A stretch of 64,000 nt of DNA from Nocardia transvalensis NBRC 15921 (GTDB taxonomy: Bacteria; Actinomycetota; Actinomycetes; Mycobacteriales; Mycobacteriaceae): contig NZ_BAGL01000013.1 of assembly GCF_000308875.1 (NCBI RefSeq), positions 161,069-225,068 on the forward strand, written 5' to 3'. Below, piece by piece: positions 50,504 to 59,043 of the stretch. The first letter of the stretch is position 1; each line of letters begins with the position of its first letter. The translations under genes were made by a program, and so were the position numbers. The notes beneath the pieces are model-generated. The model saw only the letters and a list, made by a program, of their open reading frames with translations, made no database searches and was not told the DNA's origin.

Positions 50504-53500
50504 ATGGGCCTCGACGATATCGATATCACGGTTTTGTGGGAGTGGATCCCGGACTGGATTCTGACCGCGCTCAACTTCGGGTCGAAGTATCCGGACGGCC
50601 GGCATATGGACGGCTTCGATCTGAGAGACGGCTGGCGCCGGCATGCCGATGAGCTCGACAGGCTCGAGCAGGACCTGAGGTCCGTCACGGACGAGACGTT
50701 CAAGTGGTACGAGGACGGCGAGGGCGCGGACAAGATCAAGGAGCAGTTCGACGCCCTGTTCGCGGCCGATTCGAAGACGTCGTTCCCGGCGCTCGTCGAG
50801 AACATGAAAGGGATGGGGAAATACGCCGGTACGGGCGGCACCACGATCGAGGGCACGAAGATGCTCGACGCCGTATTCGCCGGTATCACCGCCCGCATGG
50901 TTTTCGCCTTGCTGCCCGAATGGCCCTGGGGCACAGCGAGTGTCCCGCTGGTGCTGGCCACCGGGCGGGTGGCCATCGGGCAGGCCTTCGCGAAGGGCGT
51001 GGAAAGGGCCGGGCTGGAGGCCGCCGAGGGGGCGCTGAAGAAGTTCCTGGAGAACTACGTCAAGAAGGTCACCATCGAGAATGCCGCCACGCCGCTGCTG
51101 CGGTGGGCGGGAGAATCGGCCGCCAAGCAGGCCGCCGTCCGGGCCGGGGTGGCGGGTGTGGACATGGCGGTCAAGGGCGCGGCCCTCGACGCGGGTATCC
51201 AGGGCGTTCAGATGGCACTCGGGCACCGCGAGGAGTACGACTGGCGGCAGACCGCGCACACCGGAATCATGTGGGGCGTCGGGGGTTTGGTCGGCGCGCC
51301 GATCGGCATGGCCGGTGAGAATCTGGTGCGGAACCTGCCGTCCCGCTTCGCGACGGTGGCGAATATGGGTGTCCACGCCATCGGCGGCGCGGCCGGTATG
51401 TATGCCGGTGGGATCACCGACCAGGTGGCGACGCAGGTGTATCGCAATGTCCGCTACGGCCAGTCGATCGACCTGGGCAAGGTGAACTACCGTCCCGACT
51501 GGCACATGGTCGGGGCGGGTGCTGCCATGGGCGCGCTCGGCGGCGCCAACCGGCCGAAATATTCCACCGACCTCCAGCTGTCGCCGGGGGCGGCGGCCGG
51601 GGACGGTTCGATTCCCCGGCCCATGCCCTCCGCTGCCCAGGAGGCTGCGGCGAAGGTCCAGGTCGATCAGGTGGGTCGGCGGCTCATCATCGACAGCCAC
51701 CCCGACCGTGTGATGGATCCGGGAGCGAAGGCCCGTAACACCGAAATCTTCCAGCGCGCGCAGGAACTCAAGGATGCGCCGGTGGCGTATCGGCAGGATG
51801 GGGCGGGCAATCACGTCCGCACGCCGGAGGGTCAGCGGATCCCGATGACCCAAACCGAACGCCTGGCCGAGATGCGGGGCCTGGAGCAGCGCCTGAACGG
51901 TGCGCCCGCGTCCACGACGGCGTCGCCCGGAGCGGCCACGGGCGAGGGGGCTCACCCTGCGAACGCCCGCCCGGCCCCGGCGGGTGAACAGCGGGCAGCC
52001 CCCGTCGGTGAGCAGCGAGCCGCGCCGGCGGGTGAGCCGCGCACGGGAGCAGCCAGGGGCGAGACACGCGCGGGCGCAGCGGTTTCGGAGCGTCCCGGAC
52101 ATGGGTCGAATCTGGCCGCCGAGGCGCGGAACGAGCCGGTGGCCCGGGTGGCCGAGCCGGCCGGCGCGGAGTCGGAAACGCATGCCGTGCCCGAACGGCG
52201 CGGTGGTGTCGCGCCGGAGGAGCGGCCGGGGGGCGTGGTCCCGGAGCAGCGACCTGGCGGCCTCGCGCCGGAGCAGCGGGCGGCCGGTGTTGCGCCGGAG
52301 CAGCGGGCGGCGGGTGTTGCGCCGGAGCAGCGGGCGGGTATCGCCGGGCCGGAAAGGAGTGTGCCGCAGCGGGATTCCGCGGGGGATGCCGGTCAGCCGC
52401 GTGGTGATGTCATGGCGGAGAAGGGCGACCACGACGGCGCCGGCCGGTCCGAGCCGGATCACGCGGCCGTCCGCTACGACAGTGAACTGGCCAATGGCCA
52501 GGGCATCGTCTATCGCGAGAATTCCACCTCCATCGGTGAGGACGGCGAGACCCATCGCGTGCGTGACAACGTGCGCAACGAGGGCGAGCACGATGTCGTC
52601 GTCCACGGCAGTCGTGACGGCGCCCCCATACCAGGCCGTGGCCACGAGGTCCATCCGGAGCAGATCGTCGAGGCGATCCGCAACAATCCGCACTATCGCG
52701 AGGGCACCCCGATCAGGCTGCTGGCGTGTCACAGCGGTAACGAGGTCGGCTGGGCCCAGTACATCGCCGACCGGCTGGGGGTGCCGGTCCGGGCACCCAC
52801 GGATTCCGTGGGAACGCCCCGGAAAACGGACTCGCCCGCGATCATTCGCGACAACGGCAGATGGGAGACCTTCGAACCGCGGCGCGCCGAGGAGGCGCTG
52901 CCGGCGGATCGTCCCGAGAACGCTCCCGCCCCTCGGGCGGACTCCCCTGCGGGGCAACGGCGTTCGGCGTTCGACGACCCGCCCGGCTGGGACTTCATGG
53001 ACGAACCGTCGCGTCCGGAGTCCGGCGAGGGGCGACGGTCTCCGTTCGAGCAGGCTCTCAAGTACGAGGAGCCGCCGCCGCTACGACCCCGTCCGTGGCC
53101 GGTCGACCCCGCGTCCGGCTATGTGATCCGGGATCGTGATCTCGATTTCCTCGGCTTGAACCGAGAACAGGTCGAGTGGTGGATGTCCGGGGAAGCGGTG
53201 CTGGGCATGGATCCGCGGACCTACCGGGTGTGGCGGTTCGAGCTTCTGGAGGCCCTGGCGAAGGACGGGGTCCCCCTCGATCAGGTGGACATTCGAGTAC
53301 ACGGCTCGGGGGTGAACTTCTTCTCCAGCGGAGGCAAGAAATTGCTGACCGAGGAGGAGCTCGCGGGACATCCCGAGGCGCTCGAGCGGATGCGCGAATG
53401 GCTCGGTGACGATCCGGAGCGGCCGACCGGGCGGCCGTTCGACTCGATGTACCGGCTCGGTCTGGACCTACGCAGCGACTTCGACCTGAATATCTCCTCC

Positions 53501-56500
53501 GGACCGATGTTCGAGCGGGCCGCCGGGAAATGGGATCCGGAAAAATTCGGAGGCTCATTGACGAAGGACCACGGTTACCTCAACAAGCGGCTCGCCCATT
53601 CGGAGTTCCCGCACCTGCACCGGTGGGCGGCCGACTGGGGCGCTCGGACGGGCCGGGAGATGTCGCTCGCCATCTTCGATGCCCACGGCCCGGTGGATGT
53701 GCGGCATCTCGGCGTCTTCAAGGACTCCTTGGTGTTCAGCGAGTCCGACTGGATTGTTCATCGTCCGCCGGGGGACGCGACGCCGCCCAGCCCCGACCAC
53801 GACGGCTCGCCCCAGCCCGACGAGACTCCGCCCGCACCGGACCCGACTCTCTACGACTGGATGGGCGCGGAGGAATACACCCTCGCGGAGTTCGACACCG
53901 CGCTGACCGAGCGCGCCCTCGAGGTGGCTCGTGAGAACGGGACCACTCCGGAAGCCGAGATCATGCAGTTCGTCCTGCAGCGCGCGGTCGTCCGCGTCTT
54001 CGCCGAGCATCCGGATGCCTGGATCCTCAAGGGCGGCGAATCCTTCCTGGCCCGTTTCCCGGACGGGCGGGCGACCACCGACCTCGACCTGATCCGGATC
54101 ACCGAGGGTGATACGGCACGGATGGAAGCGGACTACAACGCGGCGTTGTCCCGCGATCACGGCGACCACCTGCGGTTCGAGTGGCTGCGGAACGAATCGA
54201 TCGCGGGCGGACGCGGAATCCGGGTCTTCCACCAGGTGTATCTCGGTAGCCGGGAGCCGATGGAGCTCGGTATCGATCTCGTGCCCAACCGCGAGATCGA
54301 CGGTTACCCGAGCGATACGACGCACTGGGTCGGTGAGACACACGCCTTTCCGGCGCGGCAGCTGTTCCGATTCGAGGGAGTCGGGGACCCGAGCCACATC
54401 CGGATCCTCAGCCTGGAGGGTTTCGTGCGGCAGAAGGTCGCGGCCATGTACACCCACGACAGGGATGGCGGCCAGCCTCCCCAGCGGTGCAACGACCTGG
54501 TCGATCTGACGCTGGTCGCGCTGAAAACGTCGTGGGACGGGCCGCGGGCCCACGCGATGCTGCGCGAGGAGTTCGAACTGCGCTGGTCCCAGGGCGAGCA
54601 GTTGTACCCGCCGGACAGGTTCGCCAACCCCAACCCGGAGTGGGGCCCGAAGTACGCGGACTACGCCCGGGTCACCCCCGGCCTTCCCTTCACGACGCTC
54701 GGCGAGGCCTTGCCGTTGCTCGGGAAGTTCCTGGACCCGTTGCTGAAACCCGATCCCCCGCAAGCCGATTGGGACCACCGGACGTTGAACTGGGTGCCCC
54801 GGGACGGGGCCGGGCCGACGGTCGGGACGCCGCCCGAACCGCGGGATCCCCCGGGCATCGTCGTCGCGCCGCTGACCGAGGGGATACCTGCCGAGCCCGG
54901 TGCGATCCACCCGGCGGAGGTGAAGCTGATCCCCACCCCGGGAGACAATCCGCCCTCGACCGCATTCGCCGAGCCGGAGCGTATCCCGCAGTGGGACAGG
55001 CTGTCCGGCAGTGCGGACAGCGTGGGTAGCGTGCCGTCGATCGTCGACGGTGTGATGAACGATCCATCCGTTCCGGAACTCGCGGACAAGCTCGCGGCGA
55101 TCCGGGACGGCCTGCTTCCGGAGTCTGCGGGCGCACCCTCCCCGGTGCAGAACTGGGACAGCAAGAACCTCCGCTTCTATTCCTTCCAGGCCGGCGAGTT
55201 GTTCATCCACAGCGCCGCGGCGATGACCGATCCGGCGATCACGATCGAGGTCGGCTACCTCCCCGATCGGGTGGTCGACGCCTATGCGCGGGAGGCCGAG
55301 GCGACCCATGTCTCCTATACCGGCGAGCTGCCGGACGGCATGACGCGGAAACAGGCCGATGCCGTCGCGCTGTGGCGCATGCTGAAGGGCCGGCCCGTCG
55401 TCGACGTCGCCCCCGCCGAACTCGTCCGCGATCTGCTGGACATGCACGCCCAGCCGCTCGTCGACGCACTGGCGATGCGGCGCAACATCATTCACGAGTA
55501 CGGCATCGCGCCGGAGCGGGTTCGGCTCGCCTACGGCGACGACATGCGCCTGACGCAGACGGCGGAGCACCAGCACATGCGCGCCCACATCCGGGCTCTC
55601 GGAGCGCTCCGCGACGACCCCGAAGCCGCCAGGGCGGCCATGGTGCGGGGAATGTCCGGCGCGGACCCCGAAGCGCGGTGGGAACGCGCGCGAGGCGTGG
55701 TCGACCGGCTGGACGCCGCTGCCCGCGAACTCGGCGTGCCGGCCGAGAAGATCGCCCTGCTGTGGGTCCGCGACCAGCGCGCCAATCCGACCGCGAATCG
55801 CAACGGCCTCGACACGCAGCCCGGAGTGCTCCGCCAGCTCATCGAGGAGACCAGAGCGGCGGATCCGGAGCGGCACGTCGTCCTGGTCGGCGACGACATC
55901 TTCCACAACCGGACCGGGCTGCGGGAGGCGTGGGCGGCGGACGGCGTGCTCGACGGCGTCGACACCACGACGATGGTGAAGTTCTGGGACAAGGCTCGAA
56001 ACGGCGGCACACCGCTGGGGCCGGGCGAGCAGGGGCTGGTCTTCCACCAGTTGCTCGCCGATCGGGACATCATCCAGATCGGCACCGAGAGTGGGGCTCT
56101 GGAGATACCGTTCCTCCTGGGTGTGCCCACGGTTTACCTCGAGAACCAGGTCTTCCACCTGAACAAGGGCAACCGCTGGACTCTTATCTCGCAGGAATGG
56201 CGCTACGGCCACTTCGAGACCGTGTGTTATCCCGACGGCACGGTCGAGCTGGACGAGTCCGGGCACCCTGTCCGCGAGTTCCATCAGGTCGGCGAAACGC
56301 TGCCGCCCCCGCTCCGCACGGTCGCGCGGGTACAGTTCGGGCCCGATCTGGCGGTGCCGAAGGATCGCCAGGCGATGCCGAGCGATTTCCCGCACCAGCG
56401 GGTCGCCCTCACCGCCGACCGGGTATACCGCTTGGTCGAGACCGGTGAGCTGGATCGCTGGGCGCACCGGCTCGGGTACACCGCGCCGGACGGGGCCGGG

Positions 56501-56971
56501 GAGCGGGTCGCGTGGACCACCGAACAGTGGGCACGCAGCCGGTACTACGCGGATCAGCTGCACAGCTGGTTGCACACCGAGGCGACGCCGGATACCGCGA
56601 CCCGCAAGTGGGACGCGATCCGGTTGGCGCTGCGCGGCGTCGTGGACCCCGGCTTCGAGGCCGATCCGGAGATCCCGAACAGGACGCTGGTCCATCCCTA
56701 CTACGTACTGCAAACGGATCATCCGGTTCCGGCCGCGGAGCACGACCGTCTGGCCCATGCCTACGGCGCCCCGATCGCCGAGCGGCCGGCGGCGGTCGCG
56801 GCCGCTCTCCGGACCCTGCTGAGCGATCCGGGCCTGCGGAGCCGGGCGGTGCGCGACGAACTGCTCTCTCAGCTCGACGAGGCCGAGCTGGCGGCGTTGC
56901 GGCGGTCGGCGGCCGGGGTGCTCGACGCGAGCCGAGGATCCGCCGATCCCGGACCCGGCGACGCCGGGTGA
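50504..56971 (+). CDS. T7SS polymorphic toxin C with AbiEii-type nucleotidyltransferase and other enzymatic modules
   Basis: The product has 2155 residues. 1-~370: helical WXG/CpnT-like region with hydrophobic helices. ~385-430: a J-domain-like segment with HPD at 399-401. ~450-650: linker with nine-residue PEQR repeats. ~690-780: the module shared with toxin A (PIRLLACHSGNEVGWAQYIA). ~870-1080: a possible nucleotidyltransferase (HGSGVNFF then RSDFDLNIS with Asp992 and Asp994). ~1120-1390: an AbiEii-like nucleotidyltransferase (LKGGESFLARF with Lys1176-Gly-Gly, then TTDLDLI with Asp1193 and Asp1195). ~1560-2100: a domain with a GT-B glycosyltransferase-like motif (QIGTESGALEIPFLLGVPTV, ~1860). 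The AbiEi-like gene at 57037 supports the AbiEii call. The ATG at 50504 follows GGAGGG. Start and frame are secure; catalytic functions are inferred. Confidence 0.85.
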   Translation: MGLDDIDITVLWEWIPDWILTALNFGSKYPDGRHMDGFDLRDGWRRHADELDRLEQDLRSVTDETFKWYEDGEGADKIKEQFDALFAADSKTSFPALVENMKGMGKYAGTGGTTIEGTKMLDAVFAGITARMVFALLPEWPWGTASVPLVLATGRVAIGQAFAKGVERAGLEAAEGALKKFLENYVKKVTIENAATPLLRWAGESAAKQAAVRAGVAGVDMAVKGAALDAGIQGVQMALGHREEYDWRQTAHTGIMWGVGGLVGAPIGMAGENLVRNLPSRFATVANMGVHAIGGAAGMYAGGITDQVATQVYRNVRYGQSIDLGKVNYRPDWHMVGAGAAMGALGGANRPKYSTDLQLSPGAAAGDGSIPRPMPSAAQEAAAKVQVDQVGRRLIIDSHPDRVMDPGAKARNTEIFQRAQELKDAPVAYRQDGAGNHVRTPEGQRIPMTQTERLAEMRGLEQRLNGAPASTTASPGAATGEGAHPANARPAPAGEQRAAPVGEQRAAPAGEPRTGAARGETRAGAAVSERPGHGSNLAAEARNEPVARVAEPAGAESETHAVPERRGGVAPEERPGGVVPEQRPGGLAPEQRAAGVAPEQRAAGVAPEQRAGIAGPERSVPQRDSAGDAGQPRGDVMAEKGDHDGAGRSEPDHAAVRYDSELANGQGIVYRENSTSIGEDGETHRVRDNVRNEGEHDVVVHGSRDGAPIPGRGHEVHPEQIVEAIRNNPHYREGTPIRLLACHSGNEVGWAQYIADRLGVPVRAPTDSVGTPRKTDSPAIIRDNGRWETFEPRRAEEALPADRPENAPAPRADSPAGQRRSAFDDPPGWDFMDEPSRPESGEGRRSPFEQALKYEEPPPLRPRPWPVDPASGYVIRDRDLDFLGLNREQVEWWMSGEAVLGMDPRTYRVWRFELLEALAKDGVPLDQVDIRVHGSGVNFFSSGGKKLLTEEELAGHPEALERMREWLGDDPERPTGRPFDSMYRLGLDLRSDFDLNISSGPMFERAAGKWDPEKFGGSLTKDHGYLNKRLAHSEFPHLHRWAADWGARTGREMSLAIFDAHGPVDVRHLGVFKDSLVFSESDWIVHRPPGDATPPSPDHDGSPQPDETPPAPDPTLYDWMGAEEYTLAEFDTALTERALEVARENGTTPEAEIMQFVLQRAVVRVFAEHPDAWILKGGESFLARFPDGRATTDLDLIRITEGDTARMEADYNAALSRDHGDHLRFEWLRNESIAGGRGIRVFHQVYLGSREPMELGIDLVPNREIDGYPSDTTHWVGETHAFPARQLFRFEGVGDPSHIRILSLEGFVRQKVAAMYTHDRDGGQPPQRCNDLVDLTLVALKTSWDGPRAHAMLREEFELRWSQGEQLYPPDRFANPNPEWGPKYADYARVTPGLPFTTLGEALPLLGKFLDPLLKPDPPQADWDHRTLNWVPRDGAGPTVGTPPEPRDPPGIVVAPLTEGIPAEPGAIHPAEVKLIPTPGDNPPSTAFAEPERIPQWDRLSGSADSVGSVPSIVDGVMNDPSVPELADKLAAIRDGLLPESAGAPSPVQNWDSKNLRFYSFQAGELFIHSAAAMTDPAITIEVGYLPDRVVDAYAREAEATHVSYTGELPDGMTRKQADAVALWRMLKGRPVVDVAPAELVRDLLDMHAQPLVDALAMRRNIIHEYGIAPERVRLAYGDDMRLTQTAEHQHMRAHIRALGALRDDPEAARAAMVRGMSGADPEARWERARGVVDRLDAAARELGVPAEKIALLWVRDQRANPTANRNGLDTQPGVLRQLIEETRAADPERHVVLVGDDIFHNRTGLREAWAADGVLDGVDTTTMVKFWDKARNGGTPLGPGEQGLVFHQLLADRDIIQIGTESGALEIPFLLGVPTVYLENQVFHLNKGNRWTLISQEWRYGHFETVCYPDGTVELDESGHPVREFHQVGETLPPPLRTVARVQFGPDLAVPKDRQAMPSDFPHQRVALTADRVYRLVETGELDRWAHRLGYTAPDGAGERVAWTTEQWARSRYYADQLHSWLHTEATPDTATRKWDAIRLALRGVVDPGFEADPEIPNRTLVHPYYVLQTDHPVPAAEHDRLAHAYGAPIAERPAAVAAALRTLLSDPGLRSRAVRDELLSQLDEAELAALRRSAAGVLDASRGSADPGPGDAG
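52202..52336 (+). repeat. 27-bp tandem repeat encoding PEQR linker units in toxin C
   Basis: Five nine-residue units of the form Gly/Ala-Gly-Val-Ala-Pro-Glu-Gln-Arg-Pro/Ala. The last ones are nearly identical in DNA. Confidence 0.88.
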
Positions 56972-57036
56972 GCCGGTGGCGGCCTCGGCGGTGCGTGGTA
57001 GTAGGTGATGTCGTAGATGCGGTCCGGGCGGCTGTC

Positions 57037-57855
57037 TCAGCGCCGGCGGAGGCGCCCGACGATCTCCGCGGCGACCTCTCGGCTCAACGCGTGGTCGGCC
57101 TCGTCCGCCGGGCGGATATCGCTCAGTATTTCGGCTATCCGGGGCTCGATCCTCGCAACCTCCTCGGGGGCGGCGAGTTCGGCGTACGCACGCAGGTTGC
57201 GCGGCGCCAGCGCGGTCGGGACGAGATCGGGGAGGAAGTAGCGGAGGAACGCGGCGCCGTCGGCGGGAAAACCGCGCTCCGCGGCGAGCGGAACCAGCGC
57301 TTCGTGGATCGCCCGCAGGTCCACCACGTCCAGCCGGAGAGCATCGTTGAGCACCCGGCCGATCTCGTCCCGGTCGTACGGATAGCGGACGAGGTCGAGA
57401 ATGGTCCGGTGCACGGTCGTCACCGGGACGCCCCCGACGGCTGTGATGTCTTCCGGCGCAAGCCGACCGGCGTGCACGACGACGGCGCGCGGGGTGTGTC
57501 CGGCCTGCGGCGCCGTGAAAGCCGTCAGTGGCAGTGCGATGTTGCCGAGCTTGTGGAGGCGGGCGGCGGAATGGTGTGACAGCACCGCGTCCTCCGCGGG
57601 CTCCCGGGGACGTTCCCAGCGGAATCGCTCGGGGTCCAGCGCCAGCCACGCCGCATAGGGGTAGGCGTATCCGAGGGCGGTGAGACTGCTGGAGAGCTGG
57701 AATACGTCGTCGTCGAGTTCTCGCAGCAACTTGTCTTGCCTGAGGCGGTCGATCGTCGCCGCGTCGGCGCCCAGCCGGGCCGCCTGGGCCCGGGTGATCA
57801 AGCCCAGCTGCCGTGCCGCCGCGGTCGAAAGCTCATAGTAGAGTGCCTCCAACAT
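57037..57855 (-). CDS. AbiEi-type antitoxin family protein, convergent with toxin C
   Basis: The 272-residue product has an N-terminal winged-helix-like segment (GLITRAQAARLGADAATIDR ... LLRELDDDVFQLSS) of the AbiEi antitoxin N-terminal type and a larger C-terminal domain typical of the family (VLSHHSAARLHKLGNIALP, VPVTTVHRTILDLVR). Known AbiEi proteins repress their operon and counteract the AbiEii nucleotidyltransferase. Here the AbiEii module is inside the secreted protein encoded just upstream on the other strand; the stops are 65 bases apart. Many AbiEi-like proteins are solitary, so the functional link to toxin C is inference. The ATG at 57855 has a GGGAGG site upstream. Confidence 0.82.
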   Translation of the reverse strand: MLEALYYELSTAAARQLGLITRAQAARLGADAATIDRLRQDKLLRELDDDVFQLSSSLTALGYAYPYAAWLALDPERFRWERPREPAEDAVLSHHSAARLHKLGNIALPLTAFTAPQAGHTPRAVVVHAGRLAPEDITAVGGVPVTTVHRTILDLVRYPYDRDEIGRVLNDALRLDVVDLRAIHEALVPLAAERGFPADGAAFLRYFLPDLVPTALAPRNLRAYAELAAPEEVARIEPRIAEILSDIRPADEADHALSREVAAEIVGRLRRR

Positions 57856-58005
57856 CAGTCCTCCCGTGTGGCCTTGGCCTCAGGCTATCCAACACGGGGG
57901 TGAGAGTCGGTGCCACACCGATGTTTTCAGGGCAGAAATGCCACCTGATCCGTGTCAGGATGGTGGGCGGTCACACTCCACAGTGCGCGCGAGGGGAGAG
58001 GGCGG

Positions 58006-58728
58006 ATGAGTGGTACCGAACCTCGACTGCTGCTGATCTTCCGTGGGAGTCCGGACACGACGCGGCTCGACCACCTGCGACAGGCGCTCGGCCTGCGCCC
58101 GCACGGCCGCCTGACCGATCTCGAGGACGCGCACTTCGGCTCCGCGGACCTGGCCGGCGCACCGGCCCAGATGAACCTGTGGCGCGACGACGGTGACCAT
58201 TGGTCGATAAGCATCGACGCGGATCCCTCGGCGCCGCTCGCGGACGACGATATCGCGCGCTGGCAATCCGCCGCGGAGGCCGCAGCGGCGGACGCGGGCA
58301 TGGCTCTTCTCGAGCGGCGCTCGTTTCCGGGACGCGCTGCCGAGACCGCGCCTCTGCGGCCCGTCGGGTTGTACCGCGAAATGTATAACGGGAGCCATCC
58401 CGAGCTGCCGTCCCTGTTCGAGTCCTACACCAGCCGGGTGATCGAGGATCGTGATCGGATCCTGGAGTACCTGCGGACGGCGCCGGCGGTATTCGACGTC
58501 CTGGACGTTCTCGTCGACGTGGTGAACGGCACGGACCGGATCATGAGCGCGTCGTCGTTGCGATCGGACGGAGTGTGGATCTGGCGGGTCGACTCGATCC
58601 ACTACCTCAGCCACTATGAGCTGGACATACCCGACAGCTTCCTGCGGCACGTACGCGCCCGCGACTACCGGCCACCGGCCGACGTCGACTACGACGAGTT
58701 CGAAGCCCAGATCCTGAAGTACTTCTGA
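58006..58728 (+). CDS. Immunity-like protein, paralogue of the gene at 6656
   Basis: The 240-residue acidic protein has an N-terminal half (LLLIFRGSPDTTRLDHLRQA) that is unfamiliar to me. The C-terminal half (SDGVWIWRVDSIHYLSHYEL, FLRHVRARDYRPPADVD) matches the 132-residue protein at 6656-7054. Both lie beside toxin cassettes. The ATG at 58006 follows a GGGGAGAG site; the longer upstream frame is less likely. Role unknown; immunity or immunity-associated by position. Confidence 0.75.
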   Translation: MSGTEPRLLLIFRGSPDTTRLDHLRQALGLRPHGRLTDLEDAHFGSADLAGAPAQMNLWRDDGDHWSISIDADPSAPLADDDIARWQSAAEAAAADAGMALLERRSFPGRAAETAPLRPVGLYREMYNGSHPELPSLFESYTSRVIEDRDRILEYLRTAPAVFDVLDVLVDVVNGTDRIMSASSLRSDGVWIWRVDSIHYLSHYELDIPDSFLRHVRARDYRPPADVDYDEFEAQILKYF

Positions 58729-59043
58729 TACGCACCCGGCTCCGTCCTCGAACCAGCGAACCCCTGCCCCGAAGTACATTGCGGCGCAACGGCGCTGCGG
58801 CCGCTGTGACCCTGGTCGCAGGGCGGTTCGCGGGAAGGTTTTCTTTACCGCCTGTTAAGGCGGCCCGGGCACGCTTGGCGTGCAAGGTGATCCGCCGCTG
58901 TAGCACGATGGTCACGGGAAGTCCATTCACAGTTCATCCCGTCTGTGGGAAGATCGAGTGCCATGGCATAGGCCCGGGGGTACCGGGGTGGAGGGTGGCC
59001 GGAGGCGGCGGACCGCACGGCACGGCAGGGCAGGAGTTGAGCG
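58729..59043 (+). other. 315-base intergenic region before the ESX locus
   Basis: No gene is seen. A small hairpin CCGCCT-GTTA-AGGCGG lies at 58848-58863 next to a TTTTCTTTACC tract, and the region must hold the promoter of the ESX-type operon that starts at 59044. No confident -35/-10 pair could be assigned. Confidence 0.5.
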
